The notes beneath the pieces were generated by a model, which saw only the letters and a list, made by a program, of their open reading frames with translations, did no database searches and was not told the origin of the DNA. Source: an uncultured Roseibium sp. (GTDB taxonomy: Bacteria > Pseudomonadota > Alphaproteobacteria > Rhizobiales > Stappiaceae). Taken from it: 64,000 bases of DNA. Location of the stretch: positions 124,001-188,000 of the forward strand of contig NZ_CANMFD010000002.1 in assembly GCF_947496995.1 (NCBI RefSeq), in the 5' to 3' direction. Below are positions 1 through 8,963 of this stretch, in pieces; the stretch's first letter is position 1, and each line of letters starts with the position of its first letter. A program made the translations under genes and the position numbers.

Positions 1-1077
1 ATGAAGACCAAACCGACCCAGCACTCCGTCAAGGAGTTGCGGTCCATCGGCATCCAGCCCGATATTCTCATGATCCGCTGCGACCGGCCGATTCCTGAGA
101 CTGAAAAGCGCAAGCTGTCGCTGTTCTGCAACGTGCGCGAAAGCGCCGTGATTCCGGCCTACGACGTGAAATCCATTTACGATGTGCCGATCGCCTATCA
201 CAAGGAAGGCCTCGACGACGAAGTGCTGGCCGCGTTCGGGCTGACAGGCGCGCCGGCGCCCGTTCTGGATCGCTGGGAAGGCATTTCCGAGGCGGTTGCC
301 AATCCGGAAGGCGAAGTCAAGATCGCGATTGTCGGCAAATACACGGTTCTCAAGGACGCCTACAAATCCCTGATCGAAGCCCTGGTGCACGGCGGTATCG
401 CGAACAGGGTCAAGGTCGATATCGAGTGGATCGAATCGGAAACGTTCGAGAAGCAGGATCCGGGCCCGTATCTTGAAGGGGTTCACGGAATTCTTGTTCC
501 CGGCGGTTTCGGCGAGCGTGGCGCGGAAGGCAAGATCGCCGCGGCGCATTATGCCCGTACCCGCGATATTCCCTATTTCGGAATCTGCTTCGGCATGCAG
601 ATGGCGGTGCTGGAAGCGGCGCGCAGCCTTGCCGGCATCAAGGATGCCAATTCCACCGAATTCGGTCCCGCGAAGGAGCCGGTGGTCGGCCTGATGACCG
701 AGTGGACAAAGGGCAACTACAAGGAAGTGCGGGATTCGGAAGGCGATCTCGGTGGCACGATGCGTCTCGGCGCCTACCCCGCGACCCTCATGGCCGGTTC
801 GAAAATCGCCGAGATATACGGCGAGACAAGCATTTCGGAACGTCACCGTCACCGCTACGAAGTCAATATAGGCTACCGGGAAAAGCTGGAGAACTGCGGG
901 CTCATCTTTGCCGGAACGTCTCCGGACGGTGTGTTGCCGGAAACGGTCGAAATCGAGGATCATCCGTGGTTCATCGGGGTTCAATACCATCCGGAACTGA
1001 AATCCCGGCCGTTTGAACCGCATCCACTGTTTGCTTCCTTCATCGCCGCCGCCGTTCATCAGAGCCGTCTGGTCTGA
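1..1077 (+). CDS. pyrG: CTP synthase, C-terminal two thirds (5' end outside window)
   Basis: ATP- and glutamine-dependent conversion of UTP to CTP, the last step of de novo pyrimidine nucleotide synthesis in the cytosol. The 358 residues present begin inside the synthetase domain ([20 protein letters not shown] is a conserved internal stretch), so the ATG at base 1 is an internal Met and about 180 N-terminal residues lie upstream. The class I glutamine amidotransferase half is complete: the oxyanion-hole region [10 protein letters not shown] near residue 165, the nucleophile Cys in FGICFGMQ near 195, and the catalytic HPE in [10 protein letters not shown] near 330. The protein ends at a TGA at 1075-1077. 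Confidence 0.97.
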   Translation: MKTKPTQHSVKELRSIGIQPDILMIRCDRPIPETEKRKLSLFCNVRESAVIPAYDVKSIYDVPIAYHKEGLDDEVLAAFGLTGAPAPVLDRWEGISEAVANPEGEVKIAIVGKYTVLKDAYKSLIEALVHGGIANRVKVDIEWIESETFEKQDPGPYLEGVHGILVPGGFGERGAEGKIAAAHYARTRDIPYFGICFGMQMAVLEAARSLAGIKDANSTEFGPAKEPVVGLMTEWTKGNYKEVRDSEGDLGGTMRLGAYPATLMAGSKIAEIYGETSISERHRHRYEVNIGYREKLENCGLIFAGTSPDGVLPETVEIEDHPWFIGVQYHPELKSRPFEPHPLFASFIAAAVHQSRLV

Positions 1078-1109
1078 CGGGAATTCGCCAACAGGGCAGG
1101 GGAGAGCGC

Positions 1110-1934
1110 ATGGTGCGCGGGCTTGATCATCTGGTCGTCGCGGTAAAGGATCTCGACGCCGCCTTTCAGACCTGGACGGCGCTCGGTTTCACCATGACAC
1201 CTGTGAACCGGCATGCCTGGGGAACCGCCAATCGTCTTATCCAGCTGGACGGGTTCTTCATCGAGGTTCTGAGCGTTGCCGACCAGGAGCTGATTCAGGA
1301 AGCGGAAGGCCAGGCGTTTTCTTTCGGAGCGTTCAACCGGGATTTTCTCGTCAAGCGGGAAGGGGCCAGCATGCTGGTTCTTGAAAGCCGGGATCCGGGT
1401 CAGGACCGCGACGACTTCGTCAAAGCCGGGCTTGAAGTTTTTGAGCCGTTCTCTTTTGAGAGGACCGCGAATCTTGCCGACGGGTCCACCGCCCGGGTTG
1501 GATTCGATCTAACTTTCCTGCGCGATCCCCTTGCGCCGGGGATTGGATATTTTACCTGTCACAACAGATTTCCGGAGAATTTCTGGAAACCCGCGTTCCT
1601 GAGCCACGATAACGGCGCCCAATCCGTCGAGGCGGTTTACCTCGTGGCGGAAGATCCTTCCGATCATCACGAATTTCTGGGCGGCTTTACCGGCCAACGG
1701 GAAATGCGGGCCACGAGCCTGGGTCTTGAACTTGTCACGCCACGCGGAAAAATCTCGGTTCTGACTCCCCGAGCCTATCGTGGTCTTCTGGGAGAAGATG
1801 CGGCTGGCGCCCTGGATGGTGACCTGCCACAAATTGCTGCTCTCGAAATCTCCTGTGCCGGCCTTGAAGAAGCACGGATAATTCCGGCGAGCAAGCTCTT
1901 CGGCCTGACACTGATTCTTTCCCCATCCGTGTGA
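1110..1934 (+). CDS. VOC-superfamily (glyoxalase-like) protein
   Basis: A 274-residue protein opening with VRGLDHLVVAVKDLDAA, the usual first beta-alpha unit of a vicinal-oxygen-chelate domain, with His6 as a likely metal ligand. The length and the second half (an LELVTP segment near residue 205) fit the larger two-module Glyoxalase_3-like VOC proteins rather than a single glyoxalase. The substrate cannot be told from sequence. It starts 32 bases after pyrG on the same strand, behind a GGGGAGAG ribosome site, so it may be co-transcribed with pyrG. Family call is good; specific function unknown. Confidence 0.8.
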   Translation: MVRGLDHLVVAVKDLDAAFQTWTALGFTMTPVNRHAWGTANRLIQLDGFFIEVLSVADQELIQEAEGQAFSFGAFNRDFLVKREGASMLVLESRDPGQDRDDFVKAGLEVFEPFSFERTANLADGSTARVGFDLTFLRDPLAPGIGYFTCHNRFPENFWKPAFLSHDNGAQSVEAVYLVAEDPSDHHEFLGGFTGQREMRATSLGLELVTPRGKISVLTPRAYRGLLGEDAAGALDGDLPQIAALEISCAGLEEARIIPASKLFGLTLILSPSV

Positions 1935-2139
1935 GAACGGCCGGTCACGTCCGGATGCACACCCGTTCCAGGCTTTGCTGGCAAATTGGATTGAAAACGC
2001 AAGGGAATTTTTCGGGGGCCGGGGGCACTTGAACGGCAAAATTGTCTTGTTGAATCAATCTGCCCTCTTATAGTGAACTCCGTCGTACGTCCCGATGCGA
2101 TTGCCTGAGCCACAAGGTTCGGACTGCGGAGTTTAACGA

Positions 2140-3303
2140 ATGCCGTTTTTGAACTTTCCTATTTCCACGCGTTCCTTTGCATTTGCGGCACTTGCTTCCG
2201 CTCTGCTTGCAGGATGTTCCGACGACTCGAAGAAGGCAGCAGCGCCGGCCGCGCCGCCTCCGGCTGTCACGGTGGCCAAGGTCGTCAACCAGCAAATAAG
2301 ACAGAGTGCAAAGTTCGTCGGTCAGATCGCGGCAGTGGATCAGGTGAACCTGGTTGCCCGGGTCAGCGGCTTTCTGGAGAAAAAAGCGGTTGCCGACGGA
2401 TCCATGGTGAAGAAGGACGAACTGCTCTTCACCATTGAAAAGGCGCAGTATGAAGCCGCCATGATGAAGGCAAAGGCGGATCTGGCAAGTGCCAAGGCGG
2501 ATGCGGCCCTCAAATCCGCCAACGAAAAACGCGACAAGGACCTTCTCGAAAAAGGCCATATTTCCGAAGCGGCCTATGAAGCGACCCTGGCGCAGATGCA
2601 GCAGTCCGATGCGTCGGTCGACGCGGCCCAGTCCGAATTGCAACAGGCAGAGCTGGACCTCGGCTACACCGATATTTCCGCGCCGTTCGCCGGCCAGCTT
2701 GGAAAAACCACCTACAGTGTCGGAGAAGTGGTCGGGCCAAGCACGGAGTCGCTTGCCACGCTGGTCAGTCTCGCACCGGTCTACGTGAATTTTTCGGTCA
2801 GTGAAGCCGAGTACCTCAACGCCGTCAAAACGCATGGGATCAACCCGGCGGATATTTCTCCGGAAAAATCCCCGGCAATCAGTCTTGTCCTGCCGAACGG
2901 CGCCACCTACGGAGAAAAAGGCAAGATCGTCTTCATCAACAACGAGGTGGATGCGACCACGGGCACGATTTCGTTCCGGGGGCAGTTCGAAAACAAGGAC
3001 AGGCGCCTGCTTGCAGGTACCTATGTCACGGTGATCCTTGAAGCGCCTGATACGGAAACCGCTCTGGTCGTACCTCAATCCGCCATTCAGCGCGACCAGC
3101 AGGGCGCATTCGCACTGGCAATCACGTCCGACAAGAAAGTCGAACAGAAGTATGTCGACCTGGCCCAGCAGATCGACACGAATTTTGTCGTGACGAAGGG
3201 TTTGAAAGAAGGGGATGAAGTGATCGTCGAAGGCCTGCAGAAAGTGCGGCCGGGCGTCGTTGTCGACCCTGTTCTTGCGTCCAAACCGGCGGAGAAAAGC
3301 TAG
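2140..3303 (+). CDS. RND efflux periplasmic adaptor (membrane fusion) lipoprotein
   Basis: Periplasmic adaptor linking an inner-membrane RND pump to an outer-membrane channel. A 387-residue precursor with a lipoprotein signal: a hydrophobic stretch ending LASALLAGCSDD, so Cys26 is probably lipidated. The order is the family's: barrel-sandwich/lipoyl half-motif (VARVSGFLEKK, about residues 70-80), alpha-helical coiled-coil hairpin (about 100-175, Ala/Lys/Gln-rich), second lipoyl half (YTDISAPFAGQLG), beta-barrel and membrane-proximal domain (about 210-370). The stop abuts the start of the RND permease with no gap, so the pair is translated as one unit. No outer-membrane channel gene lies nearby, so a TolC encoded elsewhere is inferred. 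Confidence 0.93.
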   Translation: MPFLNFPISTRSFAFAALASALLAGCSDDSKKAAAPAAPPPAVTVAKVVNQQIRQSAKFVGQIAAVDQVNLVARVSGFLEKKAVADGSMVKKDELLFTIEKAQYEAAMMKAKADLASAKADAALKSANEKRDKDLLEKGHISEAAYEATLAQMQQSDASVDAAQSELQQAELDLGYTDISAPFAGQLGKTTYSVGEVVGPSTESLATLVSLAPVYVNFSVSEAEYLNAVKTHGINPADISPEKSPAISLVLPNGATYGEKGKIVFINNEVDATTGTISFRGQFENKDRRLLAGTYVTVILEAPDTETALVVPQSAIQRDQQGAFALAITSDKKVEQKYVDLAQQIDTNFVVTKGLKEGDEVIVEGLQKVRPGVVVDPVLASKPAEKS

Positions 3304-6300
3304 ATGTTTTCAAGCTTTTTTATCTACCGGCCGAAATTCGCGCTGGTCATTTCCATTGTGATCACGATTGCCGGCGTGCTGGGATATCTGTCGCTTCCGG
3401 TTGAACAGTTTCCCGACATTACGCCGCCGGTCGTCAACGTGACCGCGACCTATACCGGTGCGAGCGCCGAAGTCCTGGAAGACACTGTTGCCGCGCCGAT
3501 CGAGGGACAGGTGAACGGCGTCGACGACATGATCTACATGCAGTCGACGAGCTCTGCCAGCGGCACCTATTCGCTCGACGTCACCTTCGCGGTCGGCACC
3601 GATCCCGATATCGCAACGGTCAATGTGCAGAACCGGGTCAGTCAGGCTACCAGCCAGTTGCCGAGCGATGTGACGGCGCAGGGAGTGACGGTTCAGAAGT
3701 CCAGCACCAACATGCTTCTGGTGGTGACGCTCTATTCGCCCAACGGGACCTTCGATCCGGTTTTTCTGTCGAATTACGCATCCATCAACCTGAAGGACAC
3801 TCTTGCCCGTGTTCCCGGCGTTGGCCGTGCGGATGTGATGACGGATTTCGCCTATGGCATGCGCATCTGGCTTGATCCCGACAAGCTGACCAGTCTCGGC
3901 ATGACGCCGAGCGATTTCATCGCAGCGGTCCAGGACCAGAACATTCAGGTCGCGGCCGGTCAGATCGGCGCGCCACCTGTGCCTGACGGTCAGCAGTTCC
4001 AGTATACGGTTACCGCGGAAGGGCGGCTTTCGACTGTCGAGGAATTCGAACAGATCATCCTGCGGACCGGCAATGATGGCGCTGTTGTCACCATTGGCGA
4101 TATCGCCCGTGTGGAACTCGGTGCCCAGAGCTACAGCGCGTCGGGTGAATTCAACGGCAAACCGGCGACCGTTCTCGCCGTCTATCAGGCGCCGGGTGCA
4201 AACGCCCTTCAGGTTTCAACGGCCGTTCTGGCGCAGATGGAAAACCTGTCGAAGAATTTTCCGTCGGACATGGAATACGCCGTACCTTTCAACACCACGG
4301 ACTTCGTGCAGCAATCGCTTGACGATGTGATTACCACCCTGTTTCTGACCTTCATGCTGGTCGTCACGGTGGTGTTCGTTTTCCTCGGCAACTGGCGTGC
4401 GACTATTATCCCGGCGGTTGCAATTCCCGTTTCGTTGATCGGGACGTTTGCCGTCCTGCTGGCGTTTGACATGTCGCTGAACACGATTTCGCTGTTCGCG
4501 CTGGTGCTGGCGATCGGGATCGTGGTGGACGATGCGATCGTGGTCGTCGAAAACGTGGAACGGATCATTGCCGACGAGGGGCTTCCACCGAGGGAAGCAA
4601 CGGCCAAGGCAATGGGGCAGATCACCAGTCCGGTGATCGCGACGACCCTGGTGCTTCTCGCCGTTTTTGTCCCGACAATCTTCATGCCGGGTATTACCGG
4701 CCGGCTGTACTCGCAGTTCGCCGTGACCATTTCGGTCTCCGTGGTGATTTCCTCCATCAATGCGCTGACGCTCTCTCCGGCGCTGTGCGGCCTGATCCTG
4801 AAGGCTCGCTCCGGTCCGCCGCGTGGCATCATGGGGGTCTTCGACAGGGGCATCACCTCGGTACGAAACGGGTATACCGCCATCATCCGGCGATTGGTGA
4901 GGGTTGCCTTCATCAGTCTCTTGGTCGTGGCCGGGGTCGTGGCGCTGATCGTCACACTGGGGAGCTCGCTGCCGCAAGGTTTCCTGCCGTCGGAAGACCA
5001 GGGTTATCTCATGGTCGATGTCCAGTTGCCGGACGGCGCTTCTCTGGGGCGGACCGAACAGGTCACGGACCGCATTATCGATCTGGTCGAGAACACGGCC
5101 GGTGTCGCCAATGTGGTCGTCGTCAACGGTTACTCGATCCTCAATGGGGCATCGTCCTCGAACGTTGCGCTGGTGATCGCCACGATGACCGGCTGGGATC
5201 AGCGGCAGGAGCCGGACCTGCGCATCAACGCCATTCTTGCTAAGTTCTGGGCGCAGTTCTCGACCATTCCGGGGGCAAGCATCATTGCCTTCAATCCGCC
5301 GCCCATTCCGGGACTTGGCACAACCGGCGGCGTCCAGATGATGCTGCAGCAGACCGGAGGCGGCACGCCGCAGGACCTCGCCTCGGCCGTCGGGTCGATG
5401 GTCTATTCGGCCAACCAGAGCCCCGAGATCGCGCGGGCCTATTCAACGTTCCGGGCCAACGTGCCGCAGATCTTCGTCGATCTGGACCGGCAGAAGGCAA
5501 AGACACTCAGCATCGATATCGCGGATGTCTTCGTAACGCTGCAGGCCTATCTCGGCTCTTATTACATCAACGATTTCAACATTTTCGGCCGGGTCTACCG
5601 GGTGATGATCCAGGCGGAGGGGGAATACCGCGACAGGGTTGAGGACATCGATCGCCTGTATGTGCGGGCAACGGACGGAACGATGGTGCCGATGCGAAGT
5701 ATCGTGACCACCGAGACAATCCTCGGACCGCAGATCCTGACCCGCTACAACATGTTCCGCGCGGCCGCAGTGATGGCGGATCCGGGGCCTGGAGCTTCCA
5801 CCGGCGTGGTGATCAACGAAGTCGATGCCGCTGCAAATCAGGCGCTTCCATCCGGATATTCCTATGAATGGACGGGAACGGCTGCCCAGCAGCTCGGCTC
5901 CGGGCAGATCGTGATGTTCATTCTGATGCTCTCTATCCTGTTCACCTATCTGTTTCTGGTGGCGCAGTATGAAAGCTGGACGATGCCGGTTGCGATCCTG
6001 ATGTCGGTTTCCTTTGCATTGCTCGGCGCGCTCGTGGCGGTGTTCGTGACGGGAGGCGACGTCAATCTCTATACACAGATCGGTATGATCATGCTGATCG
6101 GAATGGGCGCGAAAAACGCCATTCTGATCGTCGAGTTCGCGATGGAACAAAGGGACGGCGGCAAGTCGATCCTCGAGGCCGGTGTGGAAGCGGCACATCT
6201 GCGTTTCCGGGCCGTCATGATGACCGCGCTATCGTTCCTGCTTGGGGTCGTGCCACTCATGACCGCCTCAAGCGCCGGCGCGGCCAGCCAGAAGGCCATC

Positions 6301-6453
6301 GGCTTTGCGGTCTTCGGCGGCATGCTGTTCGCCACGTCGATCGGCATTCTCTTGATCCCGATCCTCTATGTCAGCCTGCAGACAATTCGTGAAACGGTCA
6401 AGGGCTGGCTGGGCGGACAACCGGTGAAGAAACAGGAGGCTCCGGCCACCTGA
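3304..6453 (+). CDS. RND multidrug efflux permease (AcrB/MexB-type HAE1)
   Basis: Proton-driven inner-membrane efflux pump of 1049 residues, the usual HAE1 length. TM1 (about residues 10-28) is followed by a large periplasmic porter loop, a bundle of six TMs (about 335-560), a second periplasmic loop and a final TM bundle (about 865-1030). The proton-relay pair is visible in TM4 as VVDDAIVVVENVER. Further family motifs are GASAEVLEDTVAAPIE near the N terminus and GMGAKNAILIVEFA near residue 930. It starts directly after the adaptor stop. Drug specificity cannot be read from sequence. A strong intrinsic terminator overlaps its last codons. Confidence 0.95.
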   Translation: MFSSFFIYRPKFALVISIVITIAGVLGYLSLPVEQFPDITPPVVNVTATYTGASAEVLEDTVAAPIEGQVNGVDDMIYMQSTSSASGTYSLDVTFAVGTDPDIATVNVQNRVSQATSQLPSDVTAQGVTVQKSSTNMLLVVTLYSPNGTFDPVFLSNYASINLKDTLARVPGVGRADVMTDFAYGMRIWLDPDKLTSLGMTPSDFIAAVQDQNIQVAAGQIGAPPVPDGQQFQYTVTAEGRLSTVEEFEQIILRTGNDGAVVTIGDIARVELGAQSYSASGEFNGKPATVLAVYQAPGANALQVSTAVLAQMENLSKNFPSDMEYAVPFNTTDFVQQSLDDVITTLFLTFMLVVTVVFVFLGNWRATIIPAVAIPVSLIGTFAVLLAFDMSLNTISLFALVLAIGIVVDDAIVVVENVERIIADEGLPPREATAKAMGQITSPVIATTLVLLAVFVPTIFMPGITGRLYSQFAVTISVSVVISSINALTLSPALCGLILKARSGPPRGIMGVFDRGITSVRNGYTAIIRRLVRVAFISLLVVAGVVALIVTLGSSLPQGFLPSEDQGYLMVDVQLPDGASLGRTEQVTDRIIDLVENTAGVANVVVVNGYSILNGASSSNVALVIATMTGWDQRQEPDLRINAILAKFWAQFSTIPGASIIAFNPPPIPGLGTTGGVQMMLQQTGGGTPQDLASAVGSMVYSANQSPEIARAYSTFRANVPQIFVDLDRQKAKTLSIDIADVFVTLQAYLGSYYINDFNIFGRVYRVMIQAEGEYRDRVEDIDRLYVRATDGTMVPMRSIVTTETILGPQILTRYNMFRAAAVMADPGPGASTGVVINEVDAAANQALPSGYSYEWTGTAAQQLGSGQIVMFILMLSILFTYLFLVAQYESWTMPVAILMSVSFALLGALVAVFVTGGDVNLYTQIGMIMLIGMGAKNAILIVEFAMEQRDGGKSILEAGVEAAHLRFRAVMMTALSFLLGVVPLMTASSAGAASQKAIGFAVFGGMLFATSIGILLIPILYVSLQTIRETVKGWLGGQPVKKQEAPAT

Positions 6454-6468
6454 TAGGCCGGAGTTTTT
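6440..6468 (+). terminator. Rho-independent terminator of the RND operon
   Basis: A perfect 8-bp stem (CTCCGGCC / GGCCGGAG) with an 8-base loop is followed by TTTTTATT. The left arm lies in the last permease codons and the loop contains the TGA stop. Confidence 0.9.
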
Positions 6469-6525
6469 ATTCTCGGACCGGTTACACGGCGACGTAGATC
6501 CTGGTGACTTCCATAATCGAGACAG

Positions 6526-6553
6526 CGCGCGGGCAGGGGGAGCTGCCTGCGCG
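6526..6553. repeat. GC-rich inverted repeat between RND operon and tRNA-Lys
   Basis: Arms CGCGCGGGCAG and CTGCCTGCGCG pair at 10 of 11 positions around a GGGGAG loop. No T-run flanks it on either strand, so it is not a classical intrinsic terminator. It lies downstream of tRNA-Lys (minus strand) and could end or process that transcript. Function unknown. Confidence 0.55.
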
Positions 6554-6714
6554 GAAACAGCGTATCCGTGCCTTTCGGGCTGGGCTGACACGAACTGATC
6601 TTGACAGACGGGAGCAGGCGGACTGCGTTCTGCCGCAAGAGCGCTTAAGTTGTGCGCGCTGCGTCGGCGTGGATTTCGAGGTTCTGGAAGTTTCAGGCCA
6701 AGTCCGGGAAATAA

Positions 6715-6790
6715 TGGTGAGCCGACAGGGGTTCGAACCCTGGACCTACTGATTAAAAGTCAGTTGCTCTACCAGCTGAGCTATCGGCTC
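6715..6790 (-). tRNA. tRNA-Lys (anticodon TTT), CCA encoded
   Basis: Read on the minus strand: 7-bp acceptor stem GAGCCGA/TCGGCTC, D arm TAGCTCAGCTGGTAGAGCA, anticodon arm CTGACTTTTAATCAG with anticodon TTT, and T arm CAGGGTTCGAACCCTG, followed by discriminator A and genomically encoded CCA (CCA at 6715-6717). All stems pair. Decodes AAA and AAG by wobble. Confidence 0.97.
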
Positions 6791-7165
6791 TCACCAAATT
6801 TCCGGTGCGGGCCCCGGCGCTTTGTTTGCAGCGCGACCGCGTTGGTGGCGTGTGTTTAGGCTGACAAAGGGGACATTGCAAGAGGCAAACTGAATTTTTT
6901 CAACAGGTTGGAAAAGAACAGATAGACCTCAGTTTTTAGACCGGGTTTTCATGTTGCCCGACAGAGAAATCTCAATTTATTCCGGTATATGTACGTTTAA
7001 TAGAATACCTAATGGTAATCATTACGAGTGAATGTGCTGATATTTTCACAAGTGTTGATCAAGAATATTCAAATTTAGGCAAATAACGATCATTCTCCTG
7101 CAAAAACTGTCAGGTGGCGTGGATATGCTCGCTGAGGTAAAGTTATCGCGTGCAAGAGAGGTTAC
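6791..7165. other. AT-rich intergenic stretch, no gene seen
   Basis: About 375 bases between tRNA-Lys and the 97-residue orphan. From about 6885 to 7080 it is markedly richer in A+T than the surrounding DNA. It contains a short palindrome GTAATCATTAC at 7015-7025. No open frame with codon use like its neighbours is visible. It should carry the tRNA promoter (minus) and the promoter of the downstream gene (plus), but I cannot place either with confidence. Confidence 0.5.
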
Positions 7166-7459
7166 ATGCAGATTACGACAGCGGACACAGAAACGAACTC
7201 GATCGAGTTCGATTTCGTCAAGGGTCATATCGCGGCGACGATGACGCTTATTCACGGGTTGATCGATCAGGGATTGATCGACCGGGAGCATCTCGATTCC
7301 TTCTTCTCGGCTTTCCTCGGCAATCTTCCACACAGCCGTGAAACCCTGGGCTTGCGTCTGATCCTGGATCAGTGGCGCCAGGGCCTGCGTGATGGGGATG
7401 ACGAAGAAGAGATGAAGGGCAAACTTTTCGAGGTCATTCTGGGAGGCCGCAACAACTGA
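7166..7459 (+). CDS. Small soluble protein of unknown function (97 aa)
   Basis: I do not recognise a family. The product is acidic, with no signal peptide or membrane segment. It reads as mainly helical: a helix around HIAATMTLIHGLIDQGLI, a turn, a helix around LDSFFSAFLGNLP, then RLILDQWRQGL and a charged DGDDEEEMKGKLFEVIL tail. An AGAGAGG ribosome site lies 5 bases before the ATG. It stands alone, with an AT-rich leader upstream and an intrinsic terminator 70 bases downstream, so it is a monocistronic unit. Third-position GC and the ribosome site support a real gene. Confidence 0.7.
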   Translation: MQITTADTETNSIEFDFVKGHIAATMTLIHGLIDQGLIDREHLDSFFSAFLGNLPHSRETLGLRLILDQWRQGLRDGDDEEEMKGKLFEVILGGRNN

Positions 7460-7530
7460 ACCTATGCGGATATGACCGGCTATGGCAGAGGGGCCGGAAC
7501 ATATTCCGATTTAAGGCATTTGAGAGTGCG

Positions 7531-7551
7531 GGCGCGTCAGCGCCTTTTTTT
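7531..7551 (+). terminator. Rho-independent terminator after the 97-aa gene
   Basis: Stem GGCGC / GCGCC with loop GTCA followed directly by seven T. It separates the small orphan gene from the TAXI protein. Confidence 0.85.
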
Positions 7552-7663
7552 GTTGGCGAAATTAAAATCAGAACGCAAGGATCGCTGGTCTTACCCAATC
7601 CGGTTTGTTATCCCTTGTAAGGGGAATTGCTCCAATCCGGACCGAAAAGGGTAGAGTTTAGTC

Positions 7664-8716
7664 TTGTCCAGGAGCCTGAAGCGCGATTACGTCCCATTGA
7701 ATTGGAAATCTTCGTTGAACCGAGCCGGATTTTCGCTGGCTGAAGCGGTTTATAACCTGTTGTTATGCCTAGTTTTCTTCCCAGTTTTTGTTGGGCCATC
7801 GCTTGCACAGGACCAGCATTTCATCACGATTGGCACGGCCGGTGTGACGGGGGTGTATTTCCCGACCGGCGGAGCGACCTGCAAAATTGTCAATCTGAGC
7901 CGAGCCGAACACGGTGTGCGTTGCTCGGTGGAAACAACACTCGGATCGATTTCGAATATCAGGCTGATCCGGTCAGGAGAACTGGACTTCGGGTACGTCC
8001 AGTCTGACTGGCAACACCATGCCTATTTCGGAACGTCTGTCTTTTTGGGTGCGGAGCCGTTTGAGGATCTTCGATCCGTTTTCTCCCTTCATTCGGAAGT
8101 GGCGACTGTCGTTGTCCGGGAAGGGGCCGGATTCCTGAAGTTCGACGACCTGAAATCGGCAAAGATAAATATCGGCAGCCAGGGATCCGGATCCGCGGCG
8201 TCCTGGAACGCGCTTATCAGCGGTCTGGGCTGGACGCAGGAAGATCAGCGAAATCTTTCGAACCTCAGGACGTCGGAACTCGCGGAGGCTCTTTGCTCAG
8301 GAAAGATCGATGCCTATTTCGAGTTGATCGGACATCCTGCCAGCCTGATCGAGGAAACCCAGGAACAATGCGATATCCAGGTACTTGGCCTGGACCACGA
8401 TGTCATCGATAGCCTAGTGCGCGAGTTCCCCTACTACTCCGGCGCGATCATTCCCACCGAACTCTACGGGCTTACCGGACCGGTCGAATCTCTGGGAGTG
8501 GTCGCCACTTTCATCACCTCGGCAAGGATGCCTGACGACGTGGTCTATACGGTGGTCAAGGCGGTCTTTGAGTATTTTGACAGTTTCAAACGCCTGCATC
8601 CGGCCCTGAGCCGGCTTGAAGTCGCGGAGATGGTTTCTCACGACATGCCCGCTCCGCTTCATCCCGGTGCACTGAAGTTTTACAGGGATCAGGGCCTGCT
8701 GCCGGCGGAGGACTAG
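7664..8716 (+). CDS. TAXI-family TRAP transporter solute-binding protein
   Basis: Periplasmic substrate receptor of the TAXI type. A hydrophobic export signal (about residues 30-47) ends at SLA/QDQHF. The mature part opens with ITIGTAGVTGVYFPTGG, the hallmark start of TAXI proteins, followed by LDFGYVQSD, INIGSQGSGSAASWN and the C-terminal HPGALKFYRDQG. The N terminus is uncertain: the longest frame begins at a TTG and carries about 25 residues before the hydrophobic core, and a later TTG is possible. No TRAP membrane subunits are adjacent, so it is an orphan receptor here. Substrate unknown (glutamate or other carboxylates are typical for the family). Confidence 0.85.
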   Translation: MSRSLKRDYVPLNWKSSLNRAGFSLAEAVYNLLLCLVFFPVFVGPSLAQDQHFITIGTAGVTGVYFPTGGATCKIVNLSRAEHGVRCSVETTLGSISNIRLIRSGELDFGYVQSDWQHHAYFGTSVFLGAEPFEDLRSVFSLHSEVATVVVREGAGFLKFDDLKSAKINIGSQGSGSAASWNALISGLGWTQEDQRNLSNLRTSELAEALCSGKIDAYFELIGHPASLIEETQEQCDIQVLGLDHDVIDSLVREFPYYSGAIIPTELYGLTGPVESLGVVATFITSARMPDDVVYTVVKAVFEYFDSFKRLHPALSRLEVAEMVSHDMPAPLHPGALKFYRDQGLLPAED

Positions 8717-8963
8717 GGCGTAAACTCATAAATCAAGATGAAATGGCATGGGAAATGGCGAAACCCAGTTAGGAAGCGTGCGCTGAGCGGGCTTCCTGCC
8801 CGGTCAAGCATCGACATGCCAGTCTGTCGGCACTCTCCAAAAGGTGAGCGGCAATTGTCTTTGCTCTTCAGGCAATTCGGACTAGACCAGTGTGCCTGAA
8901 CGAGCGGGAACGTGAGCAAGCTGTTTTCCCCCTAATGAAATCTCGAACCTGCCGGACCTCCAC

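Noticed and set aside
1..3. ATG at base 1 as the true start of pyrG
   Set aside because: The sequence here is an internal stretch of CTP synthase; a start here would remove most of the synthetase domain.
2068..3078. 336-codon minus-strand open frame opposite the RND adaptor
   Set aside because: Arg/His-rich antisense shadow of a clear adaptor gene; GC-rich coding DNA commonly opens the opposite frame.
7015..7025. GTAATCATTAC as a Fur/Mur iron-type box
   Set aside because: Too short, no second match nearby and no iron-related gene adjacent.
7472..7654. 60-codon plus-strand open frame after the 97-residue gene
   Set aside because: It runs straight through a strong intrinsic terminator, has no ribosome site and no protein-like composition.
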